Assembly: GCA_903862465.1 (NCBI GenBank) | Contig: CAIOYH010000201.1 | Span: 1 to 49,638 of the forward strand | Origin: an uncultured bacterium | Lineage (GTDB): Bacteria > Bacteroidota > Bacteroidia > Bacteroidales > CAIWKO01 | DNA: 49,638 nucleotides | Direction: 5' to 3' | Shown: positions 45,310-49,638 of the stretch, in pieces | Numbering within the stretch: position 1 is the stretch's first letter | Layout: every line of letters begins with the position of its first letter | The notes under the pieces: model-generated | What the model was told of the DNA's origin: nothing | Databases searched by the model: none | The model's input: the letters and a program-made list of their open reading frames with translations, nothing else | Program-made: the position numbers and the translations under genes

Positions 45310-46395
45310 TTAGGAATCTTCGTCGGATGTTTTATATGTCCCTACTTTAAGGGGATTGGCATTTATGGTATCGAAATGATGGCGATTATGATGTATGTCG
45401 CAGGCTAAATAGATAGCATTGCGAATAGATACGGGTGAAGCGACATTTTTTCCTGCAATATCATAGGCAGTGCCATGGGCGGGAGACGTTCTGATGATGG
45501 GGAGTCCTGCGGTGAAATTCACGCCTTCGTCGAAGGCTATCGTCTTGAAGGCAATCATGCCTTGGTCGTGATACATGGCGAGGACGCCATCAAATTGACG
45601 ATATTTCATCGCGCCGAAAAAGCCATCGGCAGGATAAGGACCGAAGCATAAAATATTTTCCTTCTGCGCTTTCTTTATGGCAGGAATGATGATGTCGTTT
45701 TCTTCGTTGCCTATCACGCCTTCGTCGCCCGAATGAGGATTCAATCCCAAAAGAGCTATCTTAGGTTTGTTGATACCAAAATCGCGAATCAGCGAATTGT
45801 TCATCACCACCATTTTGCGAACTATCATATCGGTTGTCAATTTCTCGGGAACTTCTTTTATGGAAACATGCCCCGTAGCAAAGCCTATACGCAGATTGCC
45901 TGCCACCATCATCATAAGATAATTGGTGCTTGCAAATTTCTCAGCCAAATATTCTGTGTGTCCGCGAAACGGGAAACGTGCTGATTGAATATTCTTTTTA
46001 TTGATGGGAGCCGTTACCAACACATCAATTTGTTTGTTTTTTAAATCGTCAACAGCCATATTGAGCGCACTCAGGGCAAGTTGTCCAGCTATTTCGGTGG
46101 AGGTGCCGATGTCCACTTTCACTTCCTGTTCGGTACAGTTGATGATATTCTGACGTTTGGCTACCGCAAATTCAGCTTTACGAACTACATTAAAATTCAA
46201 ATCCGTTATGCTAAGCATTTTGCGATGCAAGGACGCTAACTTCGATGAGCCATAGAGCAAGGGCGTACATATCTCAAGTATATGCGGTTCAACTAAGGTC
46301 TTTAGAATTACTTCATAGCTAATGCCATTAAAATCTCCATGTGTGATGCCGACAATCGGTTTGCGATCTTTATCTGTTTCTTTGATGTTTGCCAT
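45310..46395 (-). CDS. pdxA: 4-hydroxythreonine-4-phosphate dehydrogenase
   Basis: A 361-aa NAD-dependent, metal-binding enzyme of pyridoxal-phosphate synthesis (DXP-dependent route). Motifs: PIVGITHGDFNGISYEVILK, VTAPINKKNIQ, FRGHTEYLAEKF (metal/substrate His), LGLNPHSGDEGVIG, DGVLAMYHDQGMIAFK (metal His), GLPIIRTSPAHGTAYDIAGK (metal His). Complete. It is likely cotranscribed with murF-alr 27 bases downstream, whose racemase half uses PLP. Confidence 0.96.
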   Translation of the reverse strand: MANIKETDKDRKPIVGITHGDFNGISYEVILKTLVEPHILEICTPLLYGSSKLASLHRKMLSITDLNFNVVRKAEFAVAKRQNIINCTEQEVKVDIGTSTEIAGQLALSALNMAVDDLKNKQIDVLVTAPINKKNIQSARFPFRGHTEYLAEKFASTNYLMMMVAGNLRIGFATGHVSIKEVPEKLTTDMIVRKMVVMNNSLIRDFGINKPKIALLGLNPHSGDEGVIGNEENDIIIPAIKKAQKENILCFGPYPADGFFGAMKYRQFDGVLAMYHDQGMIAFKTIAFDEGVNFTAGLPIIRTSPAHGTAYDIAGKNVASPVSIRNAIYLACDIHHNRHHFDTINANPLKVGTYKTSDEDS

Positions 46396-46407
46396 ATTAT
46401 TTTTTTT

Positions 46408-46416
46408 GCAAATATA
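46408..46416 (-). promoter_or_regulatory. -7 promoter element of pdxA
   Basis: TATATTTGC on the minus strand, 12 bases before the ATG at 46395; drives pdxA and probably murF-alr. Confidence 0.55.
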
Positions 46417-46506
46417 CTTATAAAAATAGCAATACGACTATTTCTTTATGTGTAAATCTATTAATTATCTAAAAACGAAAGAAAAAGAATGTACTATTTT
46501 TCTATG

Positions 46507-47343
46507 TTATTCAAAAAAGATAGCCTCGGGAAGGCGATCTATCATCTTATGTTGAATGGCATAATCGAACAAATAGCGTATTGCTGCTTTCCCTTTCTCG
46601 TCCAAGCTTCGCGTGTAATCGTTCACATATAAATCAATATGCTTTTGAATCACCTCGTCCTGTATCTCCACGGCATGTTCTTTCACAAAATCTATGGAGG
46701 ACTGCGGATGCTGCATGGCATATTCCACGCTGCTTTTCATGATGCGCGACAATTTTTCTTTCAACGCCTGCGGCATATCTCTTTTGATGACGATGCCGCC
46801 CAAAGGTATGGGGAAGCCCGTTTGCTGCTCCCAATATTCGCCGAGGTCGGCGATTTTTACTAGTCCTTTTTCCTGATAAGTGAATCGGGTTTCATGGATA
46901 ATCACTCCCGCATCTATCGTGTCTTTCAAAATCCGCTTTTCAATATGGCTGAAACGAAACTCATGCAAGTCGGTGGCATCGGGATAGGCAAATTTCAACA
47001 ATAAAGCTGCTGTAGTATATTTTCCCGGGATGCCAATGGCAAGCTTGGCGATTTCGTCGTGCGAAAATTCTTTTTTGCCAATCAACACGGGACCACAGTT
47101 GGAGCCTAACGCACTGCCCGCATCCAAAAGCTGATAGGTGTCGGCTATATGCAAAAATGCATTGAAGCTCACTTTGCACATATCAAAATCTTCGTCAATG
47201 GCTCGTTCATTCAGTTGTTCGATGTCCTCGGCATCGCAAATAAAATCTATGCCTTCGGTATCTATTTTTTTGTTGATGAGCGCGTCGAAGATAAACGTAT
47301 CGTTCGGACAAGGCGAAAAGCCCAATTTTATGATATATGACAT
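46507..47343 (-). CDS. mqnD: 1,4-dihydroxy-6-naphthoate synthase
   Basis: A 278-aa MqnD of the futalosine route to menaquinone; it converts cyclic dehypoxanthine futalosine to 1,4-dihydroxy-6-naphthoate. A periplasmic-binding-protein-like fold with the family motifs LGFSPCPNDTFIFDAL, DMCKVSFNAFLHI, LLDAGSALGSNCGPVL, IGIPGKYTTAALLL, AGVIIHETRFTYQ and GFPIPLGGIVIKR. It implies that mqnA, mqnB or its equivalent, and mqnC lie elsewhere in the genome. Confidence 0.96.
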   Translation of the reverse strand: MSYIIKLGFSPCPNDTFIFDALINKKIDTEGIDFICDAEDIEQLNERAIDEDFDMCKVSFNAFLHIADTYQLLDAGSALGSNCGPVLIGKKEFSHDEIAKLAIGIPGKYTTAALLLKFAYPDATDLHEFRFSHIEKRILKDTIDAGVIIHETRFTYQEKGLVKIADLGEYWEQQTGFPIPLGGIVIKRDMPQALKEKLSRIMKSSVEYAMQHPQSSIDFVKEHAVEIQDEVIQKHIDLYVNDYTRSLDEKGKAAIRYLFDYAIQHKMIDRLPEAIFFE

Positions 47344-47529
47344 GATGTTTTGTTGAATTTTTGGATACGAATTGGTGTTTGTGCTACTAATAAATCTAAA
47401 AAAAAATGCAGTGGAAAAATCGCTCTATAAACTAAGAGGTCTAAACTCTCACGAGTTTAAACCTCATAAATCTATAAAACTTGTTCTTGTTTTTAAAACA
47501 AATAAAACCGGATACTTGAATTACAGGTC

Positions 47530-47631
47530 TTATTTTTTTGTCGTGCCACATCCGCATCCACAACCTGATTTCACGGGTTTTTCTGCTGGTTTGTCGGCTT
47601 TAGGTTTGGTGTCTTTTGTTGGTTCTGCCAT
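47530..47631 (-). CDS. 33-aa peptide with a CGCGC tail
   Basis: A short gene. ATG at 47629-47631, stop TAA at 47530-47532. The product starts MAEPTKDTKPKADKPAEKPV, then KSGCGCGCGTTKK with cysteines 24, 26 and 28. It is rich in Lys, Pro and Thr, so disordered, with three Cys spaced by Gly that could bind a metal ion or cluster. The opposite frame (47372-47653) is open only because of the Lys/Pro codons and looks artificial. Neighbours are mqnD and a ferredoxin. I believe it is real because the composition is strongly biased and the Cys pattern is not random. Function unknown. Confidence 0.65.
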   Translation of the reverse strand: MAEPTKDTKPKADKPAEKPVKSGCGCGCGTTKK

Positions 47632-47771
47632 GATTTTTTTTAGTTTAAATTAGTTCGTACAAAATTACATTAATAAAACCATCTAACGAGAGTTTTCCGA
47701 AAATATTTTATTTATGACGTCATCATGCTCTCAATTATTTTACATAAAAAAATAAATATTTAGAAAAAGGA

Positions 47772-47800
47772 TTGTTGTTTTAAATAATTGAATATCTTTG
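47772..47800 (+). promoter_or_regulatory. Promoter of the ferredoxin gene
   Basis: TTG (47772-47774) and TATCTTTG (47793-47800), 18 bases apart and followed by C; 33 bases before the ATG. Confidence 0.7.
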
Positions 47801-47832
47801 CAAAAAATTATTAACCAAAAAACAAAAAAATC

Positions 47833-48000
47833 ATGGCGTATAAAATTACTGACGATTGCACAGCCTGTGGAACTTGCATCGACGAATGTCCGGTAGAAGC
47901 TATTGCCGAAGGCGACATTTATATTATTAACCCAGACGTTTGTACCGATTGCGGTGCTTGTGCTGATGTTTGTCCGGTGGAAGCTATTCACCCTGAGTAA
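47833..48000 (+). CDS. 2[4Fe-4S] ferredoxin (55 aa)
   Basis: A 55-aa small electron carrier, clostridial type. Two motifs C-x2-C-x2-C-x3-CP: C9, C12, C15, C19 (CTACGTCIDECP) and C37, C40, C43, C47 (CTDCGACADVCP); the halves repeat with VEAI after each. Complete, with its own promoter and terminator, so a monocistronic gene. It likely serves pyruvate- or hydrogenase-linked low-potential electron transfer. The frame read on the opposite strand (47740-47991) is a shadow of it. Confidence 0.97.
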   Translation: MAYKITDDCTACGTCIDECPVEAIAEGDIYIINPDVCTDCGACADVCPVEAIHPE

Positions 48001-48020
48001 TCAAAAAACAGTTTAATGAA

Positions 48021-48053
48021 AGACCCTTCCAATGTTTTTGGGAGGGTTTTTTT
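48021..48053 (+). terminator. Terminator of the ferredoxin gene
   Basis: ACCCTTCC pairs with GGGAGGGT (one G-T pair) around a nine-base loop, followed by seven T; 20 bases after the stop. Confidence 0.88.
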
Positions 48054-48063
48054 ATGGGTTTAG

Positions 48064-48240
48064 GAGGAAAACCACTGAGACACCGAGAGCACTAAGAAAC
48101 ACTAAGAAAAAAACAATAGAACAATATAACCATAGAACAATATAACCATAGAACAATAAAAATGCCTGCCGGTAGGGGCAGAAAATTTTCTGCCCCTACG
48201 ATGACCCCTCAACAATCTGACAATCCAACCATAGAACAAT
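48064..48240. repeat. Mixed short repeats, with a 28-bp perfect palindrome
   Basis: 48064-48110 is a CACAGAG-type dispersed repeat relative (compare 23809-23864 and, inverted, 4113-4165). Then ACCATAGAACAATAT recurs three to four times (48115-48160 and 48229-48241). A perfect palindrome, GTAGGGGCAGAAAA followed by its complement, covers 48172-48199; it has no T run and looks like a REP-type element, not a terminator. Confidence 0.85.
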
Positions 48241-48274
48241 AAAAAAGCCCACTCTCTTGAGCAGGCTTTTTTTG
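48241..48274 (-). terminator. Terminator of the 254-aa gene
   Basis: AAAAAAGCC and GGCTTTTTTT close a hairpin with an inner CTC/GAG pair. It lies directly after the minus-strand gene ending at 48298; A and T runs on both sides make it usable on either strand. Confidence 0.75.
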
Positions 48275-48297
48275 TTTTTTATGCTTTTCGCAATACG

Positions 48298-49062
48298 CTA
48301 TGTCATATCTGGTGCCATTTCGTTGCCATCAGCTGCCAAATAAATGCGAGCAGGAACCGTAATGACATCGGACGCTTGACCAACGATTTTATCATTCTTC
48401 ATATAATAAAACTTATACTTGCGGGTTTCGGGCTTGCGCACTTTGTTTAAGCGAAAATCGTTATACGGCGGATGCGAAACCACTTGAATAAAATCAAATT
48501 TTTCGTCCTGACCGGGAGCCAAAGCAGGGTCGCCGTCCGAAACACGATTACCATACACGGCTATTTGTTCCGAATGTCCTTTGGTGATACTGATTACGAT
48601 TTTGTTGTCAGCATTTTCTTTCACCTTAGCTTTAGGTTTCATTTGAGTTTCGTCAATCACTATTTCGGTACCCTCGATGCCCAACAAGGCGCCAATTTGT
48701 TCGGTGTAGCTTGTTTGTGCTTTGATGAATTTGACCATAGCACGATAGCGAGAAAAAATACCTGCAGCCAAAGGGGATGGTGCATCTGCAATAGGAACCA
48801 AATTCAAATCTTGAATCGGTGTGCCGGGGATTCCATAAAATAATAAGTTTTTGACAGCCGTGAGTTGCTGCACTTGGCTTTCGGCATCAATGCGTCCGTT
48901 GTAAATCCACTCAGCAAGTTGGCGGTCTTTTGCTATAGCGGCTAACTGCTGTGTTGATATGCCTAAAATAGCGGCAACTGAGGGAACTTTCGTGGCAAAT
49001 AATACAATATCGTCAACCATTCCCTTTTCATCATGCGATAAAAAATCTTCGTGTGTACTCAT
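48298..49062 (-). CDS. Unrecognised 254-aa protein
   Basis: I do not recognise this protein. No signal peptide or membrane segment. The first half (about 15-125) is helical, with PSVAAILGISTQQLAAIAKD and FIKAQTSYTEQIGALLGIEG. The second half (from about 145) looks beta-rich: NKIVISITKGHSEQIAVYGN, RKYKFYYMKNDKIVGQASD and VPARIYLAADG, possibly a fibronectin-III-like sandwich with a proline-rich link. It is monocistronic with a promoter at 49088-49096 and a terminator after it. I have met similar two-part proteins without function in other Bacteroidota. Function unknown. Confidence 0.8.
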   Translation of the reverse strand: MSTHEDFLSHDEKGMVDDIVLFATKVPSVAAILGISTQQLAAIAKDRQLAEWIYNGRIDAESQVQQLTAVKNLLFYGIPGTPIQDLNLVPIADAPSPLAAGIFSRYRAMVKFIKAQTSYTEQIGALLGIEGTEIVIDETQMKPKAKVKENADNKIVISITKGHSEQIAVYGNRVSDGDPALAPGQDEKFDFIQVVSHPPYNDFRLNKVRKPETRKYKFYYMKNDKIVGQASDVITVPARIYLAADGNEMAPDMT

Positions 49063-49087
49063 TTTATTTAGTTTTTAGTTTTTGATT

Positions 49088-49096
49088 GCAAAATTA
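49088..49096 (-). promoter_or_regulatory. -7 promoter element of the 254-aa gene
   Basis: TAATTTTGC on the minus strand, 25 bases before the ATG at 49062; weak -33 region. Confidence 0.5.
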
Positions 49097-49224
49097 AATC
49101 TTTTTTTCTAATAAAGCCTACTTTATGGGAAATTTTTTTTTAAACCCGAAGATTTAGTATTACATAAAACGCTAAGAATCGTATCTATATATAAAAAGTT
49201 GGCTTCAAAAACATTTTTTTCGTA

Positions 49225-49605
49225 ACCGCTGAGTCACTTCTTGGTGCCAATGAATGACTCAGCGGCACCACTGGACGACTCAGCGGCACCACTGGATGAC
49301 TCAGTGGCACCACCGGATGACTCAGCGGCACCACTGAATGACTCAGCGGCACCACTGGATGACTCAGCGGCACCGCTGGATGACTCAGCGGCACCTCTGA
49401 ATGACTCAGCGGCACCACTGGGTGACTTATTGGCGCCAAGAAGTGACTCAGTGGTCTCAATAAATGGTTCGTTGGTGCCAAGAAGAAGCCCGGCGGAGGC
49501 AATAAGAGGCGCAGCGGGGACAATAAGTAATATAGTAGGCTCGCTGAGGGCTTGCTTGGCAACAATAATTGGTTTGGTGGAGGCACTAAGTGAAGTGGTG
49601 AAAAA
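49225..49605. repeat. 21-bp-period tandem array (about 17 units) with a decaying right flank
   Basis: Core units GACTCAGCGGCACCACTGGAT repeat at 21-bp steps from about 49255 to 49430, nearly identical. The phase is kept in progressively altered units to about 49605 (for example GACTTATTGGCGCCAAGAAGT, GGTTCGTTGGTGCCAAGAAGA, GGTTTGGTGGAGGCACTAAGT). Both strands have a long open frame (a DDSAAPL-type repeat on +, PLSHPVV-type on -), which follows from a stop-free unit of seven codons. I do not annotate either as a gene. The array is more GC-rich than its surroundings and lies at the right edge of the window. Confidence 0.95.
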
Positions 49606-49638
49606 AAAAATTATTTTTTTCTTGCAATATTTTTGAAA

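Noticed and set aside
47372-47653. 93-aa plus-strand frame
   Set aside because: It is antisense to the 33-aa Cys-tailed gene and shows no protein-like composition or promoter.
49185-49586. 133-aa minus-strand and 131-aa plus-strand frames over the right-end array
   Set aside because: Both are products of the same repeat, and no evidence prefers one as a gene.

Overview
The window is chromosomal DNA of a member of the Bacteroidota. It carries a type IX secretion/gliding core (porP/sprF-like, gldK, gldL, gldM, gldN), a MurF-alanine racemase fusion, DUF5686 and TonB-dependent outer-membrane proteins with carboxypeptidase-like N-terminal domains, and many promoter elements of the TAnnTTTG type with an upstream TTG, which is the Bacteroidota housekeeping pattern. 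The mqnD gene implies menaquinone synthesis by the futalosine route. The hypD and hypE genes imply [NiFe]-hydrogenase maturation, hence some anaerobic or hydrogen metabolism. I cannot place it below phylum. Both ends of the window lie in tandem repeats, so it may be a contig that broke at repeats.

Layout. 1-440: 42-bp tandem array. 441-5519: an unrecognised 315-aa protein, a DUF5686 outer-membrane protein and miaB. 5638-15673: topA, a ureohydrolase-fold protein with lost metal ligands, porP/sprF-like, then gldKLMN, all on the + strand and ending in a terminator. 15674-18304: AT-rich spacer, a small basic-tailed protein, a lipoprotein, and a metal-transporter-like gene broken by a probable one-base homopolymer insertion. 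18305-22166: minus-strand operon coaX, outer-membrane protein, lptC, CNNM/CorC-type protein. 22282-23771: tRNA-Phe and tilS. 23772-25973: accessory, repeat-rich stretch with a 21-bp-period array, two tiny membrane proteins and a 70-bp palindromic repeat array. 25974-30056: 6-pyruvoyl/6-carboxy-tetrahydropterin synthase, folE, a small unknown and valS. 30137-35106: an AI-2E family permease, a TonB-dependent receptor and dprA. 35107-35953: a second 21-bp array. 35954-42771: two-gene O-antigen-type ABC exporter, hypE, MacB-like permease, MFS permease, hypD. 42793-47343: murF-alr, pdxA and mqnD on the minus strand. 47530-49062: a 33-aa cysteine-tailed peptide, a 55-aa two-cluster ferredoxin and an unrecognised 254-aa protein. 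49225-49605: a third 21-bp array.

How the genes fit together. GldK/PorP/GldN would form the outer-membrane ring and associated parts of the type IX machine, with GldL/GldM as the proton-powered motor. LptC and the Wzm/Wzt-type exporter serve lipopolysaccharide and surface glycan export. MurF-Alr makes D-alanine and joins D-Ala-D-Ala to the peptidoglycan precursor; alanine racemase needs pyridoxal phosphate, and pdxA, just upstream in the same direction, makes its precursor.

The most unusual feature is the set of four unrelated tandem arrays in 50 kb with periods of exactly 21 bp (three) or 42 bp (one). Two of them clearly decay at an edge while keeping phase. Next are the degenerate ureohydrolase in the secretion locus, the two overlooked short genes near 47.5-48.0 kb, and the frameshift at 17827-17831. 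I saw no transposase, integrase, CRISPR array, rRNA or phage module.
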